Notes: generated from the sequence alone by a model not told the origin. Positions 43,048 through 52,643 are shown, counted from the stretch's first letter. The stretch is 64,000 nucleotides of DNA from Azotimanducus sp965220185 (GCA_965220185.1 OZ244807.1:2790001-2854000), one strand, 5' to 3'. Translations and numbers: made by a program.

Positions 43048-44340
43048 GCTTCAACTTGCTAGCGCAAGTGTGAGCGAGACCGACCAATGCGATCAAGGAA
43101 GATTGTCAGGACGATGATCGGCACAATGACGCAGAGCACCAGCATCCAACCGTCATCGTAGCTGCCCGATGCGTCTCGCAAGGCGCCGACCGCAACCGGC
43201 GCGAACCCCGCGCAGATATTGCAAGGGCCGAGCATCCCCATCACCCGGCCGAAGGCGTGCGCTCCAAAGCGCGAACTGACGAGATTGCCCATCAGCGGCA
43301 GAATGCTGCCAGCTGCCACGCCCAAGAACACGCAAGAAACTGCGAGCATGATGAAGGAACTGGTCATCATGAGTAGCGCTGCGCACAGCCCAAGACAGGT
43401 CGCCGCGCCCCACAGCAGGTAGCGAACATCGATTCGGTCCGAGAGATGTCCGAAGAGGATCTTGGCCGGAATCATGGTGCCAGCGTACAGGGAGATAAAC
43501 AGCCCGTGCCGCACCTTGGGAATGCCAAGATCGGTCGCGAACGGGCTGATGTGCAGGGCAACGCCAGAATAACCTGCGCTGAGCAGAAGTATGACACCGC
43601 AAATCACCCAGAAGTTTGGTTCGCCGAGGATGCTTCGAGTCGTCCACTGGCGAGATGTTGCATCGCCGCTCGCCAGCATTTCGGTTGGCTTGGACGCAGG
43701 CGGGTCCGGGTCCACGCCCTTGTCTTGCGGAGAGTTGCGCACCAGCAGCCACACTGGAGGCAGGATGAGTAGCAGGATGGTGGCGGCGATGACGAGATGC
43801 CCGGTACGCCAGTCAGTCCCGGCAAACAGATAGGCGACGAGGACAGGCACACAGAATCCGCCGATCGAGGTGCCAGTGGTGACGATGCCCATCGCCATCC
43901 CACGCCGACCGTCGAACCATTTGGCGGCGAGCGTCTGCGCAGCAAGTGGGCCGGTCAGGATAATGCCAAAGGGTATCAGGCAGGCGTAGATGACGAGGAT
44001 TTGCCAAAAGGCAGTCACATGCGCAACGAGCACCATGCCAAGCGCCGTCATCATGGCGCCGAGGCAAATGAATAGCCGAATGGAGACGTAATCGAGCGCG
44101 CGCCCGAGGAACGGCGAGATGAGGCCAGCCATCACCCTCATAAGAGAACTGCCCAGCATGACCATCGCAGCGGAAACTTTGATGTCCGGGTCTGCGAGCC
44201 ATTCGTTCGCATAAAGCGTGAAGCTGTAGACGGTGACGCCATACAGAACACCTTTGAACAGCATGGCCACGCCAATCACCGTCCAGCCGTAGTACCACTC
44301 GCCTATTCTCTTCGGCATCGTTGCACTAGCAAGTTGAAAC
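43048..44340. repeat. 20 bp inverted repeats bracketing one MFS gene
   Basis: GCTTCAACTTGCTAGCGCAA at 43048-43067 and the complement of GTTTCAACTTGCTAGTGCAA at 44321-44340 match at 18 of 20 bases, both differences being C/T. The left copy contains the gene's TAG stop codon inside a CTAG; the right copy ends 2 bp upstream of its ATG. The right copy also abuts the CTAG of the family-A half element at 44344. The gene is thus exactly framed by inverted repeats. Confidence 0.6.
43059..44318 (-). CDS. MFS transporter (OFA / monocarboxylate-like)
   Basis: 419 residues, about 12 membrane helices. GPLAAQTLAAKWFDGRRGMA near 130-149 and the GTSIGGF helix are typical of OFA-type oxalate/formate antiporters and monocarboxylate permeases. 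The cytoplasmic loop near 200-215 is rich in Pro and Asp (DPDPPASKPTEM). It points towards the P450/MFS pair and away from the TonB receptor. It has no visible ribosome site because the inverted repeat lies just before the ATG. Substrate unknown. Confidence 0.87.
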   Translation of the reverse strand: MPKRIGEWYYGWTVIGVAMLFKGVLYGVTVYSFTLYANEWLADPDIKVSAAMVMLGSSLMRVMAGLISPFLGRALDYVSIRLFICLGAMMTALGMVLVAHVTAFWQILVIYACLIPFGIILTGPLAAQTLAAKWFDGRRGMAMGIVTTGTSIGGFCVPVLVAYLFAGTDWRTGHLVIAATILLLILPPVWLLVRNSPQDKGVDPDPPASKPTEMLASGDATSRQWTTRSILGEPNFWVICGVILLLSAGYSGVALHISPFATDLGIPKVRHGLFISLYAGTMIPAKILFGHLSDRIDVRYLLWGAATCLGLCAALLMMTSSFIMLAVSCVFLGVAAGSILPLMGNLVSSRFGAHAFGRVMGMLGPCNICAGFAPVAVGALRDASGSYDDGWMLVLCVIVPIIVLTIFLDRIGRSRSHLR

Positions 44341-44343
44341 TAG

Positions 44344-44523
44344 TGTAGTGTCCCATAAATAAGTGTGTTTCAGAGTGTGCACAACCGCCGAGGGCAAGGC
44401 GCAGTCCGCAGGGAATACCTGGCCGTATTGCCAAGGGCTGCAACGGAGCCCTCAGCCAAAAGGCGCGGGGGGCACCCTCGCAAGAATATCGGTCGGCGGT
44501 TGTGCTCGCTCCCGAAGGGCGCG
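44344..44523. repeat. Half of a family-A palindromic element
   Basis: Starts after CTAG 44340-44343 with TGTAGTGTCCCATAAATAAG. It carries one complete arm (stem GCACAACCGCCGAGG with its complement) and the CCCGAAGGGCGCG linker, then similarity stops near 44523. The sequence is the reverse complement of the right half of 15021-15334. The second arm and right terminus are missing. The following stretch to 44673, before the TonB receptor stop, contains no feature I recognise. Confidence 0.82.
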
Positions 44524-44673
44524 GTGCAAGGGCATGTGAGCAGCACCCAGTCCAAGCGGGCAGCCTCCTAGCCTGTTGGGCTATCCCCTACAGCGCCGAG
44601 AGGTCAGTCCCTGCGCTGCTATCGCCGCATCAACGGGACATATCAACGAGCGGGTTTGTGATTGGCGCCGCCG

Positions 44674-46983
44674 CTAAAACTGATAGCCGACACGAACGCC
44701 ATAGGTTCTCGGTGGCATGAGAATCGAAATGGCGCCAATCGAAGTCTGACGGATACTTGAACGGATAGCATCGTCCTCGAGATTGCGAGCCCACAGTTGA
44801 ACGAGCAATTTGTCGTCGTTGCTGTGGTAGGTGATGCCGACATCGGTGCGAGTCCAAGCCTCCTGAATACTTTGGTCACGATTAATCAGGTCGTGATACG
44901 TATCGTCTTCCCAATAGAAATCAATCCGAGGCACCAGGTCTCCCCACGAAAATCGCTGGGTATATTCCAGACCTAAGCGAAAAGAGGACTCGGGTGCCCT
45001 CACCATTTGATTGCCACTCACGTCGATAAATAAGGGACTGGGGGCACTCCGCAGGACTGAAGCTAGAGTCGGGTCCTCTATCACGCCCTCGTTGATTTCA
45101 GTCTCCAGTATTGCCCATGACCCGTCTAGTCGGAGGTCGGATGTGGCCTGCCAGATCCATTCGACTTCAGCGCCATACATGTCAACGTCACTGATGTTCG
45201 AAGCGACAGTTTCAAATCTCTCGACAACGCGGCCGCCAGTTTCGGGATCCGTCACAAGAGCGCCGTTTTCATCGAGCTTCAGTACCGGAACCGACCCCAG
45301 ATCTTGCAGATCCGTGTAATCATTGTAGAAAACACTTGCGTTAAGTTGTAACGCGCCATCCAGTAAAATATTCTTGCTGCCAATCTCATAGCTAAGCACC
45401 GTCTCTTCGTCATAGGTGGGATTTCGTGAGCTCGTAAAATTCACGCCCCCAGTCTTATAGCCCGAAGAAATCGTCGCATAGAGCATGGATTCGGCACTCA
45501 TGTCCCAGTCAACAGAGAACCGCCCGCTCCAGTTTTCGAATTTGACGGATTGTTCAAAGAAGGAAGGGGTGGGCCGTCTTGCTGTAACGTACGCTTCTCG
45601 AGAGCCATCGATCTCATCTTCGCTATAGCGAACCCCAACCGTGAGACGCAACGCATCGGCAAGTTCCAAGGTGCCAGTGCCAAAGACCCCCAGAGACTCC
45701 TCGTCATAAGAATCGATGACGCCTGTAACGGTCGAATTGACTTCCGATTCCTGTTCATAACGATAGAGTCCTGCTTTCCAATAGAAGCGCTCCCCTCCAG
45801 AGACTCGCAATTCATAGGATCGCTCCTCATCCTTCGAGAAAAAATTTGTGACAGTGTTGGGCAAACCCCACCAACTACCAGTGCCCACATAATCTTCATC
45901 GGATTGGCGATAACCTGCTAGAAAATTGATCTCGATTGCGTCGAAATCAATGCCGAGTTCGGATAGGTACGCATCGCTGGTGAGGTCGGAATCCGGTGCC
46001 AATTCCTCCGGTGTTATTGCTCCTGTCCCTGGGGAAATGGGGACGAACCGCTCATCAGAAGCGATTCTGTCTTGGATATGTTTGGGCAGTCTCCCGTAAT
46101 AGGGTTGGGGAGCTAGGAAATTTAATGTTCCTAAGGTTGCCGGGGTTGCCAGACCTGCCTCTTTCAGCCTTTGTTCCTGATCTTCGAATGGAATAAGGTG
46201 CTTGAAGTCAAGGGGAACCCGTGGGCCGGGGCCTTCCTGACTGCCCGCTTCCGCGCCTAGCAGCCAAGATACACGGTCGGTCGGCGCCCACAGCACACGC
46301 GCCTTAAAGGCTTTGTTGTCGCGATTGTCACTGTTTTCGGATGGGACTCCTAAGCCATCATGCTCGTTGTATCCATCACGATCTTCGTACAGGCCGGAGA
46401 ATCGAACCGCAAATTGTTCGCCCACAATTGGTAGATTGATGGCACCTTCGGTGCGGAGCAAGCCGTAATCGCCTGCAACCACATCTACCCGACCCTGCAG
46501 CTCAGTCAGATTTGGTCGCTTGCTAATGACGTTGACCACCCCCGCAGTCGAGTTCCTCCCGTACACAGTGCCCTGCGGCCCTTTGAGCACCTCCACGCGT
46601 TCCACATCAAGAAACGCCAGCATGCCGGTCTGCGGTATGCCGGAATAGATTCCGTCTGCATGAAAGGCGGTTGCGGAATTAGGTAAGTCTTCGTTATTCG
46701 ATATGCCTCGAATAGTAATTTGGATATTATTCTTGTCGTTATGTATCTTCACGTTGCTGGTCAAAGAGGCTATATCACGCAAATCCGATACGCCTGTGCG
46801 TCTGAGTGTTTCATCATCAATCGCTTGGACCGTGAAGGGCACATCCTGAAGATTTTCTGTGCGCTTTTGGGCCGTGACGATGACTTCTTCTATCACGGCC
46901 CCCCCCCCTGAAACTTGCCCATGAGCCAAGCCACTCAGGCACATAGCGCCAGCCAATCCGGCCGCACACATCATCTTATTCAT
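44674..46983 (-). CDS. TonB-dependent outer-membrane receptor with an intragenic G10 tract
   Basis: 769 residues from the ATG at 46983 (GGAGAGGATG just upstream; the frame is open to 47016). The signal peptide is MNKMMCAAGLAGAMCLSGLA, cleaved near His21-Gly22. TonB-box EEVIVTAQKR, plug motifs DVPFTVQAIDD, GPQGTVYGRNSTAG and VISKRPN follow, then a barrel ending YGVRVGYQF. A run of ten G (46899-46908 on the plus strand as C) encodes Gly26-28, just after the signal peptide, and would frameshift by slippage. Divergent to the thiolase-like operon at 47124, so it may import that operon's substrate. Confidence 0.92.
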   Translation of the reverse strand: MNKMMCAAGLAGAMCLSGLAHGQVSGGGAVIEEVIVTAQKRTENLQDVPFTVQAIDDETLRRTGVSDLRDIASLTSNVKIHNDKNNIQITIRGISNNEDLPNSATAFHADGIYSGIPQTGMLAFLDVERVEVLKGPQGTVYGRNSTAGVVNVISKRPNLTELQGRVDVVAGDYGLLRTEGAINLPIVGEQFAVRFSGLYEDRDGYNEHDGLGVPSENSDNRDNKAFKARVLWAPTDRVSWLLGAEAGSQEGPGPRVPLDFKHLIPFEDQEQRLKEAGLATPATLGTLNFLAPQPYYGRLPKHIQDRIASDERFVPISPGTGAITPEELAPDSDLTSDAYLSELGIDFDAIEINFLAGYRQSDEDYVGTGSWWGLPNTVTNFFSKDEERSYELRVSGGERFYWKAGLYRYEQESEVNSTVTGVIDSYDEESLGVFGTGTLELADALRLTVGVRYSEDEIDGSREAYVTARRPTPSFFEQSVKFENWSGRFSVDWDMSAESMLYATISSGYKTGGVNFTSSRNPTYDEETVLSYEIGSKNILLDGALQLNASVFYNDYTDLQDLGSVPVLKLDENGALVTDPETGGRVVERFETVASNISDVDMYGAEVEWIWQATSDLRLDGSWAILETEINEGVIEDPTLASVLRSAPSPLFIDVSGNQMVRAPESSFRLGLEYTQRFSWGDLVPRIDFYWEDDTYHDLINRDQSIQEAWTRTDVGITYHSNDDKLLVQLWARNLEDDAIRSSIRQTSIGAISILMPPRTYGVRVGYQF
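46899..46908 (-). repeat. Poly-G (10) homopolymer in TonB receptor gene
   Basis: Ten C on the plus strand, ten G in the coding strand, at codons 26-28 of the receptor. In the present length the frame is open. Loss or gain of one base would put the remaining 740 codons out of frame. Such tracts near the 5' end are the usual form of slipped-strand phase-variable loci. Confidence 0.8.
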
Positions 46984-47105
46984 GACATCCTCTCCTGTGT
47001 ATATGGTTACCAGCACGCGAGCTGAACGATCAATCGCAATCCTGCGGTGCGGAATCTTGACATTTCGATTAGTCTATCTAAACATACCTCGTTTCAATTT
47101 TCTAG

Positions 47106-47122
47106 CGCTCCATCAAACTGAT
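47106..47122 (+). repeat. Left 17 bp terminus framing the thiolase-sulfatase block
   Basis: CGCTCCATCAAACTGAT, preceded by CTAG (47102-47105). Its first 14 bases resemble the family-B terminus. The complement of 52644-52660 matches it at 16 of 17 bases. It ends one base before the thiolase-like ATG, so no ribosome site is visible for that gene. Confidence 0.6.
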
Positions 47123-47123
47123 C

Positions 47124-48305
47124 ATGGCTGACAGCAAAACAGCACAACCCGCCGACCCTGTGATCAGCGGCATAGGGCAATCTGCTATCGGGCGTCGCAT
47201 TGGGCGATCTGGCCTCGACCTGACCATAGAAGCGGTCAAGGATGCCTTGCAGCACTCTGGTCTGTCCATCAAGGATATCGACGGCTTGGCGAGCTGGCCG
47301 GGGCGCGCCGCGGCCTCGCCTGGGTTTTCGCCAGTTTCCATCCCCGAGCTGCATGACGCGTTGGGCATGGACCTGAACTGGTACAGCGGTGGCGGAGAAG
47401 GGCCAAGTCAGTTGAGTTCCGTCATCAACGCCGCAGCTGCCGTCAGCGCTGGCTTGGCTGACCATGTGATCTGCTTCCGCACGGTCACTGAATCTTCCGC
47501 GCGCACAGACCTGCGAACCATAGGACCGCTCACGGATTGGATGCAGTGGCTACTGCCGTTTCACGCCTATTCGGCCGCGAACTGGACTGCACTCTACGCA
47601 CAGCGCTACTTTCACGAGTTTGGAGCGACCCGGGAATCGCTCGCGGCGCTCGCAATAAACTCACGTAATAATGCAGCGCTCAATCCAAAGGCCATTTACA
47701 GAGAGCCATTGACCCTCGATGACTACCTGTCCTCGCGGATGATCTCCAGCCCACTTTGCCTGTACGATTGCGATGTGCCGGTCGATGGTGCAACCGTCAT
47801 TATCGTGTCTCGCCGGGAATGCACGTCAGGTTTGCACCGTGAGCCCATCCAAATCGAAGCCATGGGTTGCCGACTGGAGAAACGCCACTCATGGGACCAG
47901 GCGCCTGATCTCACCACGATGGCGATGAGTAGCGCGGCAAAATCAATGTGGTCGCGCACCAAACTTATTCCGAAGGATGTGGACTTCGCTGAACTCTACG
48001 ACGGCTTTAGCATCATCACCTTGTTCTGGCTCGAAGCGCTTGGTTTTTGCGCCAAGGGCGAGGCAGCCGATTTCGTGATGGACAGCAGCAACATAGCGCT
48101 GAATGGAAAACTACCTGTCAATACCCATGGCGGTCAGTTGTCTGCCGGGCGCTCGCACGGCTTGGGCTTTCTCCATGAAGCCTGCGCTCAGATTTGGCGA
48201 GAAGCCGGGGCGCGCCAAATCCAAGGGCCGAGCAACATAGCGGCCGTGGGCGTTGGCGGCGGGACATTGGCCGCAGCAATGATTTTGACCAAGGGCGATC
48301 AATAA
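47124..48305 (+). CDS. Thiolase-like protein (SCP2-thiolase / Ltp2 aldolase type)
   Basis: 393 residues of the thiolase fold. In true thiolases a nucleophilic Cys sits near residue 90; here the corresponding stretch is GGGEGPSQLSSV without Cys. The C-terminal part has NTHGGQLSAGRSHGLGFLHE with the conserved His and the glycine loop GVGGGTLAA. This pattern fits the Ltp2-like aldolase group that splits side chains from steroid-CoA together with a DUF35 protein. The DUF35 gene follows after one base. A retro-aldol role is therefore more likely than thiolysis. No ribosome site is visible before the ATG because a repeat terminus lies there. Confidence 0.85.
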   Translation: MADSKTAQPADPVISGIGQSAIGRRIGRSGLDLTIEAVKDALQHSGLSIKDIDGLASWPGRAAASPGFSPVSIPELHDALGMDLNWYSGGGEGPSQLSSVINAAAAVSAGLADHVICFRTVTESSARTDLRTIGPLTDWMQWLLPFHAYSAANWTALYAQRYFHEFGATRESLAALAINSRNNAALNPKAIYREPLTLDDYLSSRMISSPLCLYDCDVPVDGATVIIVSRRECTSGLHREPIQIEAMGCRLEKRHSWDQAPDLTTMAMSSAAKSMWSRTKLIPKDVDFAELYDGFSIITLFWLEALGFCAKGEAADFVMDSSNIALNGKLPVNTHGGQLSAGRSHGLGFLHEACAQIWREAGARQIQGPSNIAAVGVGGGTLAAAMILTKGDQ

Positions 48306-48306
48306 G

Positions 48307-48723
48307 ATGAACGATTCCTCCAACAGGATGCTGCCTGAACTCGATGACACCAATCGTTTCTTCTGGCAGAGCGGCAAGGACGGCAAGCTCCGGTTCTTGC
48401 GGTGCAGAAGCTGTGCGCACTATGTACACCCACCCACGCCCGTATGCTCGAACTGCCTGTCTACAAAGCTTTCACCACAGATCGTATCCGGAAAGGGCCG
48501 CATCGCATCTTTTACTGTGAACCACCATCCTTGGAACCCGGCCATGAAGACGCCCTACATCATTGCTCTCGTGGAACTCGATGAGCAGGAGAACCTCCGC
48601 CTTGCCACCAACATCGTTGATTGTGATCCCGAGAGCGTGCGCATCGGTGATCGCGTCTCAGTGCGGTTCAGTCAATGCGGCGACATTTACCTGCCGCTGT
48701 TTGCGCTCGCCGATAGCGATTGA
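48307..48723 (+). CDS. DUF35 / Zn-ribbon OB-fold acyl-CoA-binding partner
   Basis: 138 residues. The zinc ribbon has Cys33, Cys36, Cys47 and Cys50 in LRCRSCAHYVHPPTPVCSNC. The OB fold begins at SGKGRIASFTVNH near 60 and ends DIYLPLFALAD. DUF35 proteins form complexes with thiolase-like or aldolase proteins and position acyl-CoA. The gene starts right after the thiolase-like stop (48305) and is followed by the ligase after 17 bp, an arrangement typical of ChsH2/Ltp2 systems. It supports the retro-aldolase reading of 47124-48305. Confidence 0.9.
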   Translation: MNDSSNRMLPELDDTNRFFWQSGKDGKLRFLRCRSCAHYVHPPTPVCSNCLSTKLSPQIVSGKGRIASFTVNHHPWNPAMKTPYIIALVELDEQENLRLATNIVDCDPESVRIGDRVSVRFSQCGDIYLPLFALADSD

Positions 48724-48740
48724 CCATGGGGGCATAGACA

Positions 48741-50297
48741 ATGACAACCAAGCTGCCCGGCTTCTGGAAATATGCTGAGCAAAACTCCGAGAAAATCGCC
48801 GTCGTCGAACCTGGCATTGGCGAAAGAACCTTTGGTGAGCTGCTCGGCAACTGCAACCGCCTGTCACATGCACTGAGAGACAAAGGCCTTTCAAGAGGCG
48901 ACGCCATTGGCGTCATGCTGCCCAATTGCGCGACGATCTTCGAGATCTACTTTGCCGCAATGCAATCGGGCGTCTACTACACCGCCATCAACCACTATCT
49001 GGCGCCTCCGGAAATCGCCTATGTGCTTGACAATAGCGCAGCCAAGCTACTCTTTATTCACGAGCAATACAAAGCGCAAATCGAAACTGCACTGGGCAAG
49101 TCGGATTTTAAGGCTGGGAACTGCATCTGGCTGTCTAGTGATGCGACCGAATGCGGCTACTCGGCGCTGCTGCGCGGCTATCCCGCTCACTTGCCGGAGA
49201 CCCGATCAGCAGGCCAGACCATGCTGTATTCGTCTGGAACATCCGGACGCCCCAAGGGAATCCGTCCGCCGCTTCCTGAGCTACCGCCCGACGACTATAT
49301 GGTTGCCCGAGGCTGGATGGTCGAGCAGTTTGGATTTAGGGTGGGTGACGGCACGCACCTGCTGAACGGCCCAATGCACCACTCCGGCCCGCTGTCCTAC
49401 GCCGCGGTTTCCATGCACTTTGGCCACACCATCGTCGTTACCGGCAAATGGGATGCGGAAAACGCCTTGCGGTTTGTCGAACAACACAAGGTATCCACGA
49501 CTTTTATGGTGCCCACCATGTTCTCCAGGATCCTTGCGCTCCCAGAAGACACTCGCTCACAACACGACCTCGGTTCGCTAGAGGTCGTGATCCATGCTGC
49601 CGCGCCTTGCCCGGCAGCGGTCAAACAGGCCATGATCGAATGGCTGGGGCCCATCATCTATGAAACCTACGGCGGCACAGAGGGCGCAGGCACCAGTTGC
49701 ACCTCCGAGCAGTGGCTTCAGAAACCTGGCACGGTCGGCCCTGCAGCCCCTGGAGTCAGCTTGAAAGTGCTCGACGATGATGGCAACGAGGTGCCCACTG
49801 GCGAGGTAGGTCTTGTCTATCTCGCATCAACGCCGGGACTAGGGCTGCCAAGCTACTTCAAGGACGAGGAAAAAACTGCCGCCTCACGGCGCGGCGATTT
49901 CTACACAATCGGCGACATGGGAAGAGTCGACGAGGACGGCTGGCTATTCCTGGTTGATCGCAAAACAGACATGATCATATCGGGTGGCATCAACATCTAC
50001 CCCGCGGAAATCGAACAAGCGCTCGTGCAGCACGCGGCGATTGAAGATGTGGCTGTCATCGGCCTGCCCAACGAGGAATGGGGCGAGGAGGTGAAGGCCG
50101 TGATCAAACTAGGCGCCGGCTATCAGGCCAGCGATGAACTCACCGAGGACATCAAAGCATTCTGCATGACCAATCTGGCCAAGTACAAGCATCCACGAAG
50201 CATCGATTACATTGACGAGCTGCCACGCGCGGATAATGGCAAATTCTATAAGCGCAGACTGAAGGAACAATACCTCGCGGCAAAAATGGCCTCTTGA
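48741..50297 (+). CDS. AMP-dependent acyl-CoA synthetase
   Basis: 518 residues. P-loop MLYSSGTSGRPKGIRPPLPE near 161-180, ETYGGTEGAGT near 310, YTIGDMGRVDEDG, LVDRKTDMIISGGINIYP and the late RADNGKFYKRRL lysine motif. It is paralogous to 1269-2804: both share the long PPLPE loop after the P-loop. It is third in the thiolase, DUF35, ligase, sulfatase operon; its stop overlaps the sulfatase start by 4 bp. It probably activates the desulfated acid. Substrate unknown. Confidence 0.92.
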   Translation: MTTKLPGFWKYAEQNSEKIAVVEPGIGERTFGELLGNCNRLSHALRDKGLSRGDAIGVMLPNCATIFEIYFAAMQSGVYYTAINHYLAPPEIAYVLDNSAAKLLFIHEQYKAQIETALGKSDFKAGNCIWLSSDATECGYSALLRGYPAHLPETRSAGQTMLYSSGTSGRPKGIRPPLPELPPDDYMVARGWMVEQFGFRVGDGTHLLNGPMHHSGPLSYAAVSMHFGHTIVVTGKWDAENALRFVEQHKVSTTFMVPTMFSRILALPEDTRSQHDLGSLEVVIHAAAPCPAAVKQAMIEWLGPIIYETYGGTEGAGTSCTSEQWLQKPGTVGPAAPGVSLKVLDDDGNEVPTGEVGLVYLASTPGLGLPSYFKDEEKTAASRRGDFYTIGDMGRVDEDGWLFLVDRKTDMIISGGINIYPAEIEQALVQHAAIEDVAVIGLPNEEWGEEVKAVIKLGAGYQASDELTEDIKAFCMTNLAKYKHPRSIDYIDELPRADNGKFYKRRLKEQYLAAKMAS

Positions 50298-52627
50298 TGA
50301 GACGAATAAGCAACTCTTCAATTCCAGCGAGAGATTTTCGCCGTTGTTTTTGTGCTGGCTTGCTTTGGCTCTGCTTGGCTGCACCTGTGCACGGGCAAGT
50401 GGCAGACCAGGTTTTTGAGGGCGTCATTGGACGAACGGAAGCAGATTCAAGACCGCACTGGCCAGCTGAACGAAAAGCCCGGAAAGATGCCCCCAACATC
50501 CTCATCTGGCTGATGGATGATGTCGGCTTCGGCCATGCATCAAGCTTTGGCGGAGTGATCGACACAACCACAATGGATAGGCTGGCTGCAGACGGCTTGC
50601 GCTTTACCAATTTCCACTCGACGCCTCTGTGCTCTCCCACCCGCGCTTCGCTGCTCACCGGCCGCAACCCTCACAACGCCGGTGTCGGCGCCCACGCGGG
50701 CACAGCTTCCGGCTACCCTGGATACAACGCCCGCATTCCAAAATCAGTCGGCAGCATCGGGCACATATTGAAAGATCAGGGCTATGCCACCTATGCGGTC
50801 GGCAAATGGGATCAGCTACCCATGGAACACGCTTCGGTTGCCGGCCCGTTCGATTACTGGCCGAGCGGACAAGGCTTCGATCACTTCTATGGATTTCTGC
50901 ATTTTGACGCCAATCACTTTGACCCCACCCTGTGGGACAATCATTCCCCAGTCATCAAGCCCGCCCAACGCGCACGGGGCTACCACCTGACCACCGATCT
51001 GGCCGACAGAGCCATCAACTACATTAATCAGCTCAATGCGGTTGCTCCCAACAAGCCGTTTCTGTTGTACTGGTCAACTGGCGCGGTGCATGCGCCCCAT
51101 CATGCGCCGCAGTCTTATATTGACAAGTACATGGGCCGATTCGACCAGGGCTGGCATTGGGCGCGCGAGACAATCCTAGACAATCAGATAGCGGCTGGCA
51201 TTGTTCCGGCTGATGCCCAGCTTCCCGCCTGGCCGACAAGCGTTCCCGTCTGGGATGATCTCAACGACGACCAACAGCGCATGGCCGCACGCCAAATGGA
51301 AGCCTTCGCTGGCATGCTCGATCATACCGACGATGAGTTTGGTCGCATACTCTTAGCCTTGGAAGCGATCGGAGAACTCGACAACACAATCGTTGTCGTC
51401 ATCTCAGACAACGGCGCGAGTGCCGAGGGAGGTCTTGCGGGAACCTATAACGAAGCAACTTTGGGCAGTGCAACATGGACAGACAACCTGAAATTCTTCG
51501 AGCAATGGGGAGGCCCGAAAACCTATCCGCACTATGCAGTTGGATGGGCGGCTGCGGGCAATACGCCATTCAGGCACTACAAGCAAAGCGCTTTTGAAGG
51601 TGGCCATCGCGTGCCGATGATCATCTCCTGGAAACAAGGAATACAGCATAGGGGCGGGTTGCGGCCGCAATTCCACCACGTCAGTGACATCGTGCCCACT
51701 GTGCTCGACCTCGCCGCGATACGCCCCCCGGCAACGATCAATGGCGTCGAACAAAAGCCAATGGACGGCATCAGTTTCCGCTACGCCTTGGAAAATGCAA
51801 CGGCCCCCACCAGGAAAAACACTCAGTATTTTGAACTATGGGGCAATCGCGGTATCTGGGCGGATGGATGGAAAGCCAATATCCATCTTCGCCCCACACC
51901 CTGGAACGCCTATGCGCGCCCGCAAGTAGATAGTGTCGAATGGGAGCTCTATCACGTTGATACGGATTTCAATGAGCGCATCAACCTCGCGGCCAGCCAC
52001 CCAGAAAAGCTCGAAGAAATGAAGGCGCTATTCCAGCGGGAAGCGCATCGCAACCAAGTGTACCCTCTCATGCCCGACAGCTTCGCTGCACTTGCGAAAA
52101 AAAACATGCAGTGGCTGCAAAGCAGAGATTATCGCTTTGTGTATGGCGCGGATGCAGTACGCATTCCCCTCTCGCTTGCGCCGCCTCTGTATAGCACCTC
52201 CTTCGACGCGGTTGCAGAATTGGAAGTGAGAGCCTCAGACCCGAACGCCGTGCTGTTTTCATACGGCGGTGATGATGGCGGCTTCGCCTTGTATCTGAAG
52301 GACGGCATGCCAGTTTTCATGTACAACGAGCGGGGCTTTACAAGGCACGTCCTGCGCTCGGCCGAGAAGCTCAGGGAGGGTCAAACCATTGTCAGCCTCA
52401 AGATCAACCGCAATCACCAGAGGGCAGACATCCGCCTTCAGGTTGACGGTCATACCGTTGCCGAGGGAACATTCGATTCGATCACTCCGGGGGCCGTGCA
52501 TGAAACGTTTGATGTCGGCGCCGATTATGGCAGCCCCGTGAGCGAGGAATACCCGCCGCGCACGCCCGCGGCGGAAGGGCTTATCAAACAGCTTACAGTC
52601 AACATATCGCCACCGGAATCCTTGTAG
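50294..52627 (+). CDS. Arylsulfatase (type I, formylglycine-dependent), exported
   Basis: 777 residues. The N-terminus is basic with a hydrophobic CFCAGLLWLCLAAPVHG, a signal peptide cleaved near residue 34. The metal pair is Asp75-Asp76 in LMDDVGFGH. The sulfatase signature is CSPTRASLLTGR with Cys113, converted to formylglycine. YAVGKWDQLP and VVISDNGASAEGG are further active-site segments. From about 620 a beta-rich C-terminal domain follows (VAELEVRASDPNAVLFSYGG). Periplasmic action is likely. It is coupled to the CoA ligase by 4 bp overlap, suggesting a sulfated substrate. A copy of its last codons recurs at 53960-53984 and 55198-55249. Confidence 0.93.
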   Translation: MMRRISNSSIPARDFRRCFCAGLLWLCLAAPVHGQVADQVFEGVIGRTEADSRPHWPAERKARKDAPNILIWLMDDVGFGHASSFGGVIDTTTMDRLAADGLRFTNFHSTPLCSPTRASLLTGRNPHNAGVGAHAGTASGYPGYNARIPKSVGSIGHILKDQGYATYAVGKWDQLPMEHASVAGPFDYWPSGQGFDHFYGFLHFDANHFDPTLWDNHSPVIKPAQRARGYHLTTDLADRAINYINQLNAVAPNKPFLLYWSTGAVHAPHHAPQSYIDKYMGRFDQGWHWARETILDNQIAAGIVPADAQLPAWPTSVPVWDDLNDDQQRMAARQMEAFAGMLDHTDDEFGRILLALEAIGELDNTIVVVISDNGASAEGGLAGTYNEATLGSATWTDNLKFFEQWGGPKTYPHYAVGWAAAGNTPFRHYKQSAFEGGHRVPMIISWKQGIQHRGGLRPQFHHVSDIVPTVLDLAAIRPPATINGVEQKPMDGISFRYALENATAPTRKNTQYFELWGNRGIWADGWKANIHLRPTPWNAYARPQVDSVEWELYHVDTDFNERINLAASHPEKLEEMKALFQREAHRNQVYPLMPDSFAALAKKNMQWLQSRDYRFVYGADAVRIPLSLAPPLYSTSFDAVAELEVRASDPNAVLFSYGGDDGGFALYLKDGMPVFMYNERGFTRHVLRSAEKLREGQTIVSLKINRNHQRADIRLQVDGHTVAEGTFDSITPGAVHETFDVGADYGSPVSEEYPPRTPAAEGLIKQLTVNISPPESL

Positions 52628-52643
52628 TGCGCTCTCGTGCCTC

